From assembly GCA_937997345.1 (NCBI GenBank), contig CALKTD010000010.1, positions 62,001-126,000 of the forward strand: DNA of 64,000 bases, in the 5' to 3' direction. The notes beneath the pieces are model-generated. The model saw nothing but the letters and a program-made list of their open reading frames with translations. It was not told the DNA's origin and did no database searches. Both the position numbers and the translations under genes were made by a program. Below, piece after piece: positions 42,911-52,225 of the stretch (positions are counted from its first letter, which is position 1; each line of letters opens with the position of its first letter). This DNA comes from an uncultured Atopobium sp. Its GTDB lineage: Bacteria > Actinomycetota > Coriobacteriia > Coriobacteriales > Atopobiaceae.

Positions 42911-45085
42911 TTACAAGGTAATTTTGTACAACCTCATAGAACCTTCTTTCAGCACCACCTCAAAACCCGGGGTGGTGTCTGTTATTTGCGTGATGCCCCT
43001 AAAAGTTCCAGGTTTGTAGGTGCTGGTTACAGCGTTGGAGTAATCAACAACGTTGTTCAGAATAAGGACGTACTGTACGTTAAGATCGTGTGTCGTCTGA
43101 AGCACCTCAGGGTCGCTCGCAATGCGATTAAGGCGCTTGCGAAGAATTGCGCTTGCAGGACGCTCTGAGGCGTCATAGCCGTTAGGGAAGCGCCAGAGCA
43201 CATGTAAGTCGTTAGTGCCATACGCCCAGAGACTGCCATCTTGAGGTAGGTTTGCAATAATAGCGCCTGCAGGAACGGTAAGTTCCACGCGACGTAAAAA
43301 CTCCAATTCCTCCGAGGTCAAAATGTAGTGATCACCATAGGCCTTCTCGGAAGCTTGTTTAAAGGCAATAGCAGCGGGAATTGGCTCTTCTGATTTAAGG
43401 TTTGGCATAGGAACCACATAATTGAGTACAACTACACACGCAATGACCGCTCCCGCAATCAGAGGTTTGGCCCAAACTGTACAAAAGACGCAGGTCCGGG
43501 CCTTAGCTTGAGCTTGATTCTTGCTTTGGCGCTGGGCAACTTTTTCTCGCCAGGAGGCAAACGCTTCCAGAGCAGCCTCGGCAAGGGTTGCCAAGCCAAG
43601 CGCTGCTAGTGGAATTGCCATAATGACACAGCTCGCCGCAATGCGGAATGGGTCGGTATACCAAAATCCCGAGAGATATCCCTTCAAAGGAACGTCAAAC
43701 GTAATAATAAAAATGCAGAGTATGGACAGGTACATAAAGGCAGATACCATCCAGCGAGCCTGCTTGTGCTTAAACGTCCAGACGGCACCCACAAGCACGC
43801 AAATAGAAAGTACGGGCTGTGGAGAAACAAGCTCTCCACCTGCGTATGACTGTCCAATAAAATCCATACCAAGGGCGTGTAAAATAGCATCTTGCAAGCT
43901 TGAGTAAGCGCTCCACCAGAAGTTGAGAGCCACGCCTCGAATAATCAAAACGTAATAGAAAACAGACCATATGACCAGCGCAAAAATAAAGAATGCGTAT
44001 GCCAGCGTGACAGGCTTGATTTGTTTTCCAAAGAGAACAACTCTGCGGTTTGACTCTCCAATGCGTGCAAAACTCCAAGGCAAAAGCACAACAATTGACG
44101 AGAAAATCGTGGAAGGATGCAAGATAAAGAGGGTAATGCAGCCAAGAATAAATATGACAATAAGCCAGATAAGATCGTGTTTTGGAGTCTTTGAGCGTGT
44201 CATCTGCATAAAGACCCACCAAATAGAAGGCATTACACAGAAGGCTACCGTGTTAGGAAAAATTGGTCCGTAGATTAAAAGCGACCAGGGGAAGACAAAA
44301 AATGTCAAGCAGACAAAGGCTCCGCTGATAAGCGCAATGCGATGCTTGGGAAGAACTTTGGCAATTAGCGAGCAGATTGAGAGCGGAAAGACAATGGCTG
44401 CACTAACAAAGTTGAGTGCATTTCCTGCAATAGGAACTGTTGTAGAAACAAGCTGTGTTGTTAAAGCAACAATGATGTTCCAGCCAGAAGGATAAAATCC
44501 CGAAGCTCCCGGTTCCCAAGGGGTAATTGAAGCTTCTACGGTACTGTAGAAGTCATAGTGAATAGATGAGTACTTTTGAGACTCAATCATTGCCTGTGTG
44601 ACATCTAAGTGATGCACAATATCCCAGCCCTGTACAAAGGAGCTGGCAGACGGAAGGGTGGGTAAGAAAAGAAATCCTACGGTAAGAAGGCCAATTCCTA
44701 TGTACAGAAGAGGCATCCAGAAGGGAAGTTCTTCACAGATAAACGCTGGTGCATGGTAAGTTGATGGCTTGAGCGCTTGTGACGTCTTGGATGTGCTGGG
44801 TTTCTCGCCTCTGTGGTGTTCTTTGTGTTTGGGAGCAACATAAAAAACGTAACCATTGACTAGAACCGTGATAAGCAGCGGAACAAGAATCATTACAGCC
44901 AAAGGGATGGGAATGTTAAGTGCGCTGAAGATTTCTCCCTCAATAAAGAAGAGGGCGCAGCTGACCAAAGGAGCACTAACAAGTGCCCAGGACTTTGGCA
45001 TGCCGGAAGCATGCAACAAAATGACGCCCGGCACGTAGAGCAGGGCAATAATGACAACTACACTTTGGAAGAACTCAAGCCACAT
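42911..45085 (-). CDS. Large polytopic membrane protein, DUF6541-like
   Basis: A 724-residue protein with about a dozen hydrophobic helices (from VVVIIALLYVPGVILL at the N-terminus to AGAVIACVVVLNYVVPMP near 560) and a soluble C-terminal domain of about 150 residues that would face outside. The layout is like GT-C glycosyltransferases. It resembles the actinobacterial DUF6541 group, for which no function is proven. A basic loop (about 85-115) is cytoplasmic. The gene stands alone between metK and the tRNAs. Confidence 0.65.
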   Translation of the reverse strand: MWLEFFQSVVVIIALLYVPGVILLHASGMPKSWALVSAPLVSCALFFIEGEIFSALNIPIPLAVMILVPLLITVLVNGYVFYVAPKHKEHHRGEKPSTSKTSQALKPSTYHAPAFICEELPFWMPLLYIGIGLLTVGFLFLPTLPSASSFVQGWDIVHHLDVTQAMIESQKYSSIHYDFYSTVEASITPWEPGASGFYPSGWNIIVALTTQLVSTTVPIAGNALNFVSAAIVFPLSICSLIAKVLPKHRIALISGAFVCLTFFVFPWSLLIYGPIFPNTVAFCVMPSIWWVFMQMTRSKTPKHDLIWLIVIFILGCITLFILHPSTIFSSIVVLLPWSFARIGESNRRVVLFGKQIKPVTLAYAFFIFALVIWSVFYYVLIIRGVALNFWWSAYSSLQDAILHALGMDFIGQSYAGGELVSPQPVLSICVLVGAVWTFKHKQARWMVSAFMYLSILCIFIITFDVPLKGYLSGFWYTDPFRIAASCVIMAIPLAALGLATLAEAALEAFASWREKVAQRQSKNQAQAKARTCVFCTVWAKPLIAGAVIACVVVLNYVVPMPNLKSEEPIPAAIAFKQASEKAYGDHYILTSEELEFLRRVELTVPAGAIIANLPQDGSLWAYGTNDLHVLWRFPNGYDASERPASAILRKRLNRIASDPEVLQTTHDLNVQYVLILNNVVDYSNAVTSTYKPGTFRGITQITDTTPGFEVVLKEGSMRLYKITL

Positions 45086-45203
45086 CCTGATCCAATCAAG
45101 GTGTTAGTAAAAATTCTTATACTTCTGGGTCACACGACTGGGCGTGACAGCCACTTTGAACAGACTGGTCTATTTTACGATAGAAGCAAAAGTGGTGTTG
45201 AGA

Positions 45204-45233
45204 TAAACAAAAAGGACTTCCGAAGAAGTCCTT
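45204..45233 (-). terminator. Terminator of the tRNA pair (minus strand)
   Basis: Read on the minus strand, AAGGACTTC-TTCG-GAAGTCCTT is a perfect nine-bp stem with a UUCG-type loop, followed by TTTTTGTTT. Confidence 0.9.
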
Positions 45234-45240
45234 GAACATT

Positions 45241-45317
45241 TGGTAGCCCGTACCAGATTCGAACTGGTGATCTCCGCCTTGAGAGGGCGGCGTCCTGAAC
45301 CGCTAGACGAACGGGCC
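45241..45317 (-). tRNA. tRNA-Glu (CTC)
   Basis: The minus strand folds into a full cloverleaf of 77 bases with encoded CCA. The acceptor stem is GGCCCGT/ACGGGCT, the anticodon stem CCGCC/GGCGG has loop CTCTCAA (anticodon CTC), and the T-arm contains GTTCGAATC. It is co-transcribed with tRNA-Gln, and gltX (its synthetase) is encoded about 2 kb upstream on the same strand. Confidence 0.95.
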
Positions 45318-45336
45318 ATATATGTTTGGAAGGACA

Positions 45337-45410
45337 TGGCTGGGATAGAGAGAGTCGAACTCCCGTTGACGGAACCAGAATCCGCTGTCCTACCACTAGA
45401 CGATATCCCA
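45337..45410 (-). tRNA. tRNA-Gln (CTG)
   Basis: A 74-base minus-strand cloverleaf with encoded CCA. The acceptor stem is TGGGATA/TATCCCA, the anticodon loop TTCTGGT gives anticodon CTG, and the T-arm contains GTTCGACTC. It is first in the two-tRNA transcript. Confidence 0.95.
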
Positions 45411-45443
45411 AGATGTCATCCGTGCGCATCAGCGCGAGAAATA

Positions 45444-45472
45444 ACTATAAAGGAGACTCGTCAGAGATGCAA
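45444..45472 (-). promoter_or_regulatory. Promoter of the tRNA-Gln/tRNA-Glu transcript
   Basis: On the minus strand TTGCAT (45472-45467) and TATAGT (45449-45444) are 17 bases apart, which puts the start about 27 bases before tRNA-Gln. Confidence 0.7.
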
Positions 45473-45527
45473 GCAATAATTTCAAGAAATTCTGTTTGCA
45501 GCAAAAAATATTATATAAAACGCATCT

Positions 45528-47177
45528 CTAAGCGCAAGGAACGTCTCTAGTATTTGAGCTGAGCATGCGTTCTGCATCAATAAGTGCCTGGTCAAGAGGG
45601 GTACAGCCGGTGCAACTTGCGCATGCGGTAGGAGCGCTTGGAGTTGCAGCAAGGCCACCTTTAGCTGTTTCTCTGAGAGAAACAGGGAGCGCGGCGCCAA
45701 CTTCTGCCATAGCGTGTGCAACCTCATCAAACGGAATTGGGTTACCAACGCCCGCAAGAGCAAGCTGAGAAGAGCTTACGGCAGCGGCTACACCAATAGC
45801 GTTTCTATCTTGGCAAGGATACTCAACTAGTCCTCTGACAGGGTCACAGACTAGTCCTAGAAGGTTAGAGATGGCAATAGAAGCAGCGTCCAAGCACTGT
45901 TGAGGAGTGCCACCCAAGAGCTCGGTCAGTGCAGATGCGCTCATGGCAGCAGCAGATCCAACCTCTGCTTGACAGCCGCCCTCAGCGCCAGAAACACTTG
46001 CGTTGGTGGTCAGAATGGCTCCAATAGCGCTTGCATTCCAAAGCGCAGAAATAACTTGCTCGTCGGTGGCGCCAATCTCTTCTGCTACCGAGACAAGCGA
46101 TCCTGGTACAACGCCAGAAGCTCCTGCAGTAGGAGCGGCAACAATGACGCCCATGGTTGCTGAGCGCTCAAGCACGGCCATAGCGTAGGCAACGGCTCGT
46201 GTTTGCGTGGTGCCCATAAGCGCACTTGAGATTGCTGTTGGGGTGTTTGCTACGGTTTTGGCCTGACCGTTGAGCAGGCCGCCAATGGACTGACGAGGCG
46301 TCTTGATAGTGTCGTGAACCTCATCGCGCATAATCTCAAGAACATGAGCCATCTCAGCGTCTACGTTGGCATCTGGTCGCAGGTCCTTCTCGCGCTGGCG
46401 CATAATCTGGCCAATAGAGGCTCCCGTCTTGGAGCACCTGGCGAGAAGATCTGCGCCGTTGTCAAAGGCTCCTGAAAGCACGTCGTTTGTGACTTGTGGA
46501 GCTGCTCCTGGAATGGAAACCTGAGCGGCATACGAAACGTGAGGTGCCAGCTGGAAGAGATCTAGGACTTTCTGCTCAATAGGCTCGTCAATCTCAAAGA
46601 CAGTGTGGGCAAAGCCGCCACGCTCTGAGCGGAAGGTGCGCATAGTTGCAACATTGATGTTTTGCGTGGCCAAAATAGTAGTGAGAGCTGCAAGAACACC
46701 GGGCTTATCGCGATGTGAAACAAAGATAGTGGGCATATCACCAGACATGCGAATGCGCACGCCGTTAACACCAGAAATACGAATACGACCGCCACCTACG
46801 GACTCGCCCATAACAGAAACATGAACGTTATCTGCACCGTAGAGATGAATTTCTACGGTGTTTGGGTGCAGAGTCTCATCGTCGCCTTTTTCAATAACTT
46901 TGTAGTTGAGGCGTGCTTCTTCTGCCAGGGTAAGTGCTTCACGGACGCGCGTATCGTCTGGAGCAAGGCCTAAGATGCCTGCAATCAGAGCGTAATCGGT
47001 GCCGTGACCAAGGTGGGTATGAGAGAAGGAGTTGTAGAGCCAAAACTCAACGCGCTCCAGCTGCTTTGGTGCAAGCGAGCGTGCAACCAGAGCAATGCGC
47101 AAGGCTCCTGCTGTGTGCGAGGAAGAAGGACCCACCATAATGGGGCCTAGGACCTCAAACGCAGACATAGAAATCAT
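45528..47177 (-). CDS. sdaA: L-serine dehydratase, iron-sulfur type, beta and alpha parts fused with an ACT domain
   Basis: From the ATG at 47177 (GGAG five bases before) the protein has 549 residues. The beta part begins MSAFEVLGPIMVGPSSSHTAGALRIAL; an ACT domain (about 165-235, FVSHRDKPGVLAALTTIL) follows. The alpha part contains GGCQAEVGSAAAMSASAL and cysteines for the 4Fe-4S cluster in LLGLVCDPVRGLVEYPCQDRNA. It deaminates serine to pyruvate and ammonia. Bacillus-type enzymes carry the ACT domain on a separate beta chain; here all is one chain. The extended frame to 47228 is unlikely to be translated. Confidence 0.92.
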   Translation of the reverse strand: MISMSAFEVLGPIMVGPSSSHTAGALRIALVARSLAPKQLERVEFWLYNSFSHTHLGHGTDYALIAGILGLAPDDTRVREALTLAEEARLNYKVIEKGDDETLHPNTVEIHLYGADNVHVSVMGESVGGGRIRISGVNGVRIRMSGDMPTIFVSHRDKPGVLAALTTILATQNINVATMRTFRSERGGFAHTVFEIDEPIEQKVLDLFQLAPHVSYAAQVSIPGAAPQVTNDVLSGAFDNGADLLARCSKTGASIGQIMRQREKDLRPDANVDAEMAHVLEIMRDEVHDTIKTPRQSIGGLLNGQAKTVANTPTAISSALMGTTQTRAVAYAMAVLERSATMGVIVAAPTAGASGVVPGSLVSVAEEIGATDEQVISALWNASAIGAILTTNASVSGAEGGCQAEVGSAAAMSASALTELLGGTPQQCLDAASIAISNLLGLVCDPVRGLVEYPCQDRNAIGVAAAVSSSQLALAGVGNPIPFDEVAHAMAEVGAALPVSLRETAKGGLAATPSAPTACASCTGCTPLDQALIDAERMLSSNTRDVPCA

Positions 47178-47207
47178 AGTTACTCCAAAACTAAACAAAC
47201 GGTAACG

Positions 47208-47244
47208 ATAAAAGAGCTGCAAAACCATCTGTTTTACAGCTCTT
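47208..47244 (-). terminator. Terminator between gltX and sdaA (minus strand)
   Basis: AAGAGCTG (minus, from 47244) pairs with CAGCTCTT, with an inner AAAAC/GTTTT extension after one mismatch, and runs into TTTTAT. It ends the gltX transcript. Confidence 0.75.
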
Positions 47245-47309
47245 GTGTGGTTTTACTTTTGATACCCACTTACGCTTGGAAGAATACGCGGCAGGCACGC
47301 ATTCACGCG

Positions 47310-48824
47310 TTATTTGCAAAGCTCCAGAGCGCGGTCAAGGCGAGCAAGGCAAACCTCACGTCCAAGAAGCTCCATAGACTCTCCAAGAGGAGGGGAGACC
47401 ATGTTGCCGCACTCAGCAACACGAATGGACTGGAAAACAATGCGTTTCTTAAGGTCAAGCTGCTCTGGAAGCACCTCAAGGGCAGCGTCAATTGCTACAG
47501 CCTTCCACTCGTCCTCAGAAACGCCCTCAAGAGCAGTCTTTGCAGCCGCAAGGACGGTAGCACTCTGAGCAGCGTCTTTGGTAAGACCCTTCTCAACGCT
47601 CTTCTGATCAAGGGTGACGTTTGCGCCTTCATACAGGAAGCGGGACTTCTCAATGACGTCTGGGCTTACTGTGGTACGAGGACGAAGAATCTCGGAGAGC
47701 AGGTCATACCAGCTTGGACGAGTTGCGTAAATCTCTTCCGCATCAGTTGTATTGCCCTGAACAGGCTCTAGATCTGCGCCTACAAGCTCTGGAATCAGAA
47801 CAGTCTTTGCAAAGGTCTGGTTGTCCATAGTGGCAAGATACGTTGCATTAATCCAGTTCAGACGCTCTGGATCGGACTTAGCAGGGTTCTTGGAAACGTG
47901 GTCCAGAGAGAACTGAGATGCCAAAACGTCACGAGGAACAATGGTTGTCTCGCCATCAAGTGACCAGCCGAGAAGAGCCAGGTAGTTGACAAAGGCATCT
48001 GCAAGATAGCCCTGGTCACGATACTCCTCAACAGAGGTTGCGCCATGGCGCTTGGAGAGCTTCTTGCCGTCAGGGCCCAAAATCATGGAGATGTGTGCGA
48101 AAGTTGGAACGGGTGCGCCCAGAGCCTCGTACACCATAATCTGGCGAGGGGTGTTTGACAGATGGTCATCGCCGCGAATGATGTGGGTAATGCCCATACC
48201 AGCGTCATCAACAACGGTAGCAAAGTTATAGGTTGGGGTGCCGTCAGAGCGGAAGATAATAAAGTCATCAAGCTCGCGAGCGTTAAAGGTTACGTCACCG
48301 TGAACAGCGTCGTGGACAATGACATCGCCGCGGTCCAGAGGAACCTTGATGCGGATGGTATAAGGTTCGCCAGCATCAATGCGGCGCTGAGCCTCTACAG
48401 GATCAATGTTTCTGCAGGTCCGCTGATAGCCTTGGAAGGGGTCGTGGCGCTCTTCAGCAGCCTTCTTGTCTTCAGCAAGCTTCTCTGATGTGCAGAAGCA
48501 AGGGTATGCCTTGCCCTCTGCCAGCAGTTTATTTGCTGCCTCACGATACAAATCAAGACGCTCGGTCTGGCTATAAGGACCGCAATCGCCGCCCTTATCT
48601 GGGCCCTCGTCCCAATCAAGGCCAAGCCACTTCATAGCGCGTAGAATAATCTGAGTGTTCTCTTCAGTTGAACGCGTAGGATCTGTGTCATCAATACGAA
48701 GAATAAACTTGCCACCGTTTGCACGAGCAAAAGCCCAGTTATAGATAGCAGTACGTGCACCTCCGATGTGCAGTTTGCCTGTTGGGGATGGCGCAAAACG
48801 TACTCTTACCTGCTTCTCTGACAA
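47310..48824 (-). CDS. gltX: Glutamyl-tRNA synthetase
   Basis: A 504-residue class I synthetase with the HIGH motif in FAPSPTGKLHIGGARTAIYNW (about 9-29) and the KMSKS equivalent in GKKLSKRHGATSV (about 250). The C-terminal anticodon-binding cage is of normal size. It charges tRNA-Glu, whose gene lies downstream on the same strand. AAGGAGG precedes the ATG. TATACT on the minus strand at 48884-48879 may be its -10 box. Confidence 0.96.
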   Translation of the reverse strand: MSEKQVRVRFAPSPTGKLHIGGARTAIYNWAFARANGGKFILRIDDTDPTRSTEENTQIILRAMKWLGLDWDEGPDKGGDCGPYSQTERLDLYREAANKLLAEGKAYPCFCTSEKLAEDKKAAEERHDPFQGYQRTCRNIDPVEAQRRIDAGEPYTIRIKVPLDRGDVIVHDAVHGDVTFNARELDDFIIFRSDGTPTYNFATVVDDAGMGITHIIRGDDHLSNTPRQIMVYEALGAPVPTFAHISMILGPDGKKLSKRHGATSVEEYRDQGYLADAFVNYLALLGWSLDGETTIVPRDVLASQFSLDHVSKNPAKSDPERLNWINATYLATMDNQTFAKTVLIPELVGADLEPVQGNTTDAEEIYATRPSWYDLLSEILRPRTTVSPDVIEKSRFLYEGANVTLDQKSVEKGLTKDAAQSATVLAAAKTALEGVSEDEWKAVAIDAALEVLPEQLDLKKRIVFQSIRVAECGNMVSPPLGESMELLGREVCLARLDRALELCK

Positions 48825-48915
48825 AACTCCTCCTTGGCAGTTATTTTCTAGCGAGAAAATCTAGTTTATGCACTCTTTAGTATAACGCTTGAACACATAT
48901 GACCGACAACGTTGC

Positions 48916-49884
48916 CTAGTCTTCAAACATATTGTGGTCTGCAAACTCTGCTTGAACGGTACGAATCATAAGGTCTACGTCTTCGAGTCCCAAGTGACGT
49001 TCCTTCTCGTCCGCTGCAAGTGTGTGCCTACGACGCGCCCAGTTCTCAAGTGCGGCAGGGGAAGACTCACGGGGAAGAGACCTAATTTCTGGGTCCAAAC
49101 GACGGCAGATATCACGGGAGTCAATAACAATAATCTTGCCCGCTTTTCTAGCTTCTGCATAGCCATCAATGTTGAACATGAACCAAGAATCCTCAAAGGC
49201 AGCGTTGTGGGCCATAAAAGGAATCTTTTTCATAGTTGCCAGCAGAGCCTCTTGAGCTTTCTTATCGTCTCTAAATGATTTTTTGCCCTCAACATCTTTC
49301 CAGGTAATCTGGTGAATATCGGCAAGAGGGACACCTTTTTCTTTGTACATCTCTGGGATGCCAAAGTAGGCAGTGTGAGGCTCTACTGGAACGGTGTTGC
49401 GACCAAGATTCCAGAACTCAAAGCCCACGTTAACAATGTAACCCAGCTCAGGGAAGCGCGACGTGGTCTCAATATCAATGCCCAGCACCGTGCCAGAAAC
49501 GCTCTTCTCGACATACGCAATTTGCAAGTCGTTAAGAAGGGGGCCTGCGGTTTTAAAGACAGCCTTAGGACGACGACGCTGCATCTTTGCAACGGCAGCC
49601 GCAAGATCATCGTTTGAAAGACCGCGAGAAAGTCCAACACCTCGATGGTTTCTGAGTCTCTCCACGCCGTAGGTATCGCAGAGTGAGCGCGTTCTATCAG
49701 CAAGCTGCTGGATGACAGAAAACTCTACAGGCTCTTGGCCTAAAGGAGCTTCTTTCCAGGCATCAAGCAGCGTTTTAATGGCATCACAGTTTTTGTTGAC
49801 CTCGCCGATGATGGACTGATCATCAACAAGAAGGCCAGGTATGACAAACGCATTAGCGTGCTCAATAGCTTGATTGATATCCAT
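48916..49884 (-). CDS. DEDDh 3'-5' exonuclease domain protein
   Basis: A 322-residue protein with an RNase H-fold exonuclease domain in the C-terminal two thirds. The catalytic residues can be placed in GIDIETTSRF (Asp, Glu), HNAAFEDSWF (Asp region) and HLGLEDVDLM (His and Asp). It resembles DnaQ/epsilon-like exonucleases. The N-terminal 100 residues or so (MDINQAIEHANAFVIPGLLV onward) are not recognised and may position substrate. It is encoded upstream of gltX with a 91-base gap and divergent from the M18 peptidase. Confidence 0.78.
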   Translation of the reverse strand: MDINQAIEHANAFVIPGLLVDDQSIIGEVNKNCDAIKTLLDAWKEAPLGQEPVEFSVIQQLADRTRSLCDTYGVERLRNHRGVGLSRGLSNDDLAAAVAKMQRRRPKAVFKTAGPLLNDLQIAYVEKSVSGTVLGIDIETTSRFPELGYIVNVGFEFWNLGRNTVPVEPHTAYFGIPEMYKEKGVPLADIHQITWKDVEGKKSFRDDKKAQEALLATMKKIPFMAHNAAFEDSWFMFNIDGYAEARKAGKIIVIDSRDICRRLDPEIRSLPRESSPAALENWARRRHTLAADEKERHLGLEDVDLMIRTVQAEFADHNMFED

Positions 49885-50037
49885 ACACTCTCGCTTTGGT
49901 GGGTGAGAATTAGTTCAACATATAAGTATCTACCCTGAAGCGCGTATTCTTTGCGTCATTTTTTAGAAAGTGTGCGCCTCACCAAAAATGCGTGCTAGGC
50001 TGTTGAATGCAACACAGTTCTATGAAAGGTTTTACGG

Positions 50038-51396
50038 ATGTCTGATTTGAATGAGTCACTTGCTCTTTCTGAGGAGCTCATTGCTTTCATTAAGCAGAGC
50101 CCTTCTATGTTTCATACCACACAAACCATCAGAGAGTACCTGCTAGAGAGCGGTTTTATCTATCTCTCCGAGGGTTCTTCTTGGGATGTTCAGCCTGGCG
50201 GCTCTTACTTTACCACGCGCAACAATTCTTCAATTGTTGCCTGGAAAGTTGGCGAGAAGTACCGTGAACCCCAAACCTCAAGCGTTGATGCTCCTTATCA
50301 CTTCCAGCTTGCTGTTGCCCACGGCGATTCTCCAACCTACAAGGTAAAAGCTCAGCCAGAGCTTACCGGTGACGGCAACTCGCTTCGTCTGAACACCGAG
50401 GCATACGGCGGCATGCTTGATCACACATGGTTTGATCGTCCTTTAGGTATTGCTGGACGCGTGCTGGTCAAGGTGGGAAACAAGGTAGAGTCCAGGCTGG
50501 TCAACATCGAAGATGACGTTGTCATGATTCCAAGCTTGGCTATTCACCTCGAGCACAAAAATGGTCTCTCGCCAGAGTTTAATCGTGCTAAAGATTTGAT
50601 GCCACTCTTTAGTGCTGGAGAGCTTAATCCCGGCGCTTTTAACGCCCTGGTAGCAGATGCGGCAGGTGTGTCTCAAGAAGATATTCTTTCTCGTGATTTG
50701 TTCTTAGTTGATCACACGGGTGGCCGTATTTGGGGTGCTAAGAAGGAGTTTGTTTCCGCTGGTCACTTGGATGATCTTCAGTGCGCCTTTGTAGCGCTTA
50801 AGGCTTTCCTTGCGTCTTCAAATGAGCAGGACATCTCTGTGTACACCTGCTTTGATAACGAGGAAGTTGGTTCAAATACCAAGCAGGGCGCAAAGTCCAC
50901 GTTCCTTAAAGACACTTTGCAACGCGTAAACGCCACGCTTGGCTTTACACAGGAAGATTACTACCGAGCACTCTCGGCATCTTTACTGGTAAGCTGCGAC
51001 AATGCTCATGCGGTGCACCCCAATTATCCCGAGAAGCACGATGCGGCCAACAAGCCGTATCTCAATGGCGGCATGGTTATCAAGGAAGCAGCACGCCAGT
51101 CGTACTGCACCGATGCGTTTAGCCGCGCCATTGTCGAGGCAATTTGGAAGCAGCAAAACGTTCCTTACCAGATCTTTGCTAACAGGAGCGACATGCCAGG
51201 CGGATCAACTCTGGGCAACCTCTCCAACATTCAGGCCAGCATGCATGCCGTTGACGTGGGTCTGCCACAGCTTGCTATGCACTCCGTGTACGAGACCGCG
51301 GGCACCAAAGACACGCTTTTAGGGTACCAGGCTCTCAAGGCGTTCTATGACACCTGCGTCTGCATCACCGATGCCGATTCGTTTGAGCTGAGGTAG
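50038..51396 (+). CDS. apeB: M18 family aminopeptidase
   Basis: A 452-residue zinc aminopeptidase of the M18 (aspartyl aminopeptidase) type. Metal and catalytic segments are LAVAHGDSPTYKVKAQPE, TWFDRPLGIAGRVLVK, SAGHLDDLQCAFVAL, TCFDNEEVGS, and DNAHAVHPNYPEKHD near the end. It trims N-terminal residues from cytoplasmic peptides and forms large oligomers in known cases. GAAAGG precedes the ATG. A GGCGAGAA octamer lies six bases after its stop. Confidence 0.92.
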   Translation: MSDLNESLALSEELIAFIKQSPSMFHTTQTIREYLLESGFIYLSEGSSWDVQPGGSYFTTRNNSSIVAWKVGEKYREPQTSSVDAPYHFQLAVAHGDSPTYKVKAQPELTGDGNSLRLNTEAYGGMLDHTWFDRPLGIAGRVLVKVGNKVESRLVNIEDDVVMIPSLAIHLEHKNGLSPEFNRAKDLMPLFSAGELNPGAFNALVADAAGVSQEDILSRDLFLVDHTGGRIWGAKKEFVSAGHLDDLQCAFVALKAFLASSNEQDISVYTCFDNEEVGSNTKQGAKSTFLKDTLQRVNATLGFTQEDYYRALSASLLVSCDNAHAVHPNYPEKHDAANKPYLNGGMVIKEAARQSYCTDAFSRAIVEAIWKQQNVPYQIFANRSDMPGGSTLGNLSNIQASMHAVDVGLPQLAMHSVYETAGTKDTLLGYQALKAFYDTCVCITDADSFELR

Positions 51397-51469
51397 TACC
51401 TGGCGAGAAAACCCGTGTACTAGCTATACTTACGTACATTGCATAGAACACATTACCTGAAGGAGTTCC

Positions 51470-52225
51470 ATGTCAGAAAAACAGCTTACTGCTCATGATA
51501 TGGAGCTCCTAACTTGTGCAGGTATTTACGTTGAACCTCAGGCACTGAATGGTCCCGCGTTGATATTTCCTATTTCAGATGGTGAAGGTGGAGAAATACG
51601 TGTGCTGTGGCAGGGCGGCGCCTATGAGAGCGCAACTTATATAGATTCTAGAAAGAATCAGCTGGTATTTCCTTATCTCAAGTTGTATGACTTGCTGTTT
51701 GAAGCTGCCTGCCCCGTGCATTCAGTCTTAATGATTGGTGCTGGTGGTTGCTCATATCCTCGGTATTTAGTTGCTCATCATTCAGAGGTTTCTTGTGACG
51801 CGCTGGAGCTTGATCCTAAAATTGCAGACCTTGCTCGCAGCTATTTCTTTGTGGATGAAGCTATTAGGGAGAGTAATGGTAGGCTTCAGGTACAGGTAGC
51901 TGATGGAATTGAGCATATAAAGACTCTATCAGCATCTGATAACAAACGCTATGACGCTATCTTGAATGACTGCTTTAGCGGAGAAGTTCCACCTGCAGCT
52001 ATGATGACTGTTGAGTGGATGAGCCAAGTAGCACACTGTCTTACTCCTGGTGGAAGATATCTCACAAATGTAGTTTCTGCACAGGTAGGAGAGGACGCAC
52101 ATCAACTTGAAGTACTCATGGATGTTGCGCACACTGTGTTTGAAGAGGTAGAGGTTGTTCCTTTGGATCCAGAGGCAGACCCAAGAGAGCCAGATAACCT
52201 TATACTCGTTTGTCAGCGCGCTTAA
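51470..52225 (+). CDS. Spermidine-synthase-like SAM-fold protein
   Basis: A 251-residue protein with an N-terminal beta-rich part (about 1-75) and a Rossmann domain. The domain shows VLMIGAGGCSYPRYLVAHH (nucleotide loop), CDALELDPKIADLARSYF, and YDAILNDCFSGEVPPAAMMT. This is the polyamine-synthase/methyltransferase fold; several catalytic residues of true spermidine synthases are not obvious, so the substrate is open. GAAGGAG precedes the ATG. Its 3' end overlaps the convergent MFS gene by 26 bases. Confidence 0.7.
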   Translation: MSEKQLTAHDMELLTCAGIYVEPQALNGPALIFPISDGEGGEIRVLWQGGAYESATYIDSRKNQLVFPYLKLYDLLFEAACPVHSVLMIGAGGCSYPRYLVAHHSEVSCDALELDPKIADLARSYFFVDEAIRESNGRLQVQVADGIEHIKTLSASDNKRYDAILNDCFSGEVPPAAMMTVEWMSQVAHCLTPGGRYLTNVVSAQVGEDAHQLEVLMDVAHTVFEEVEVVPLDPEADPREPDNLILVCQRA

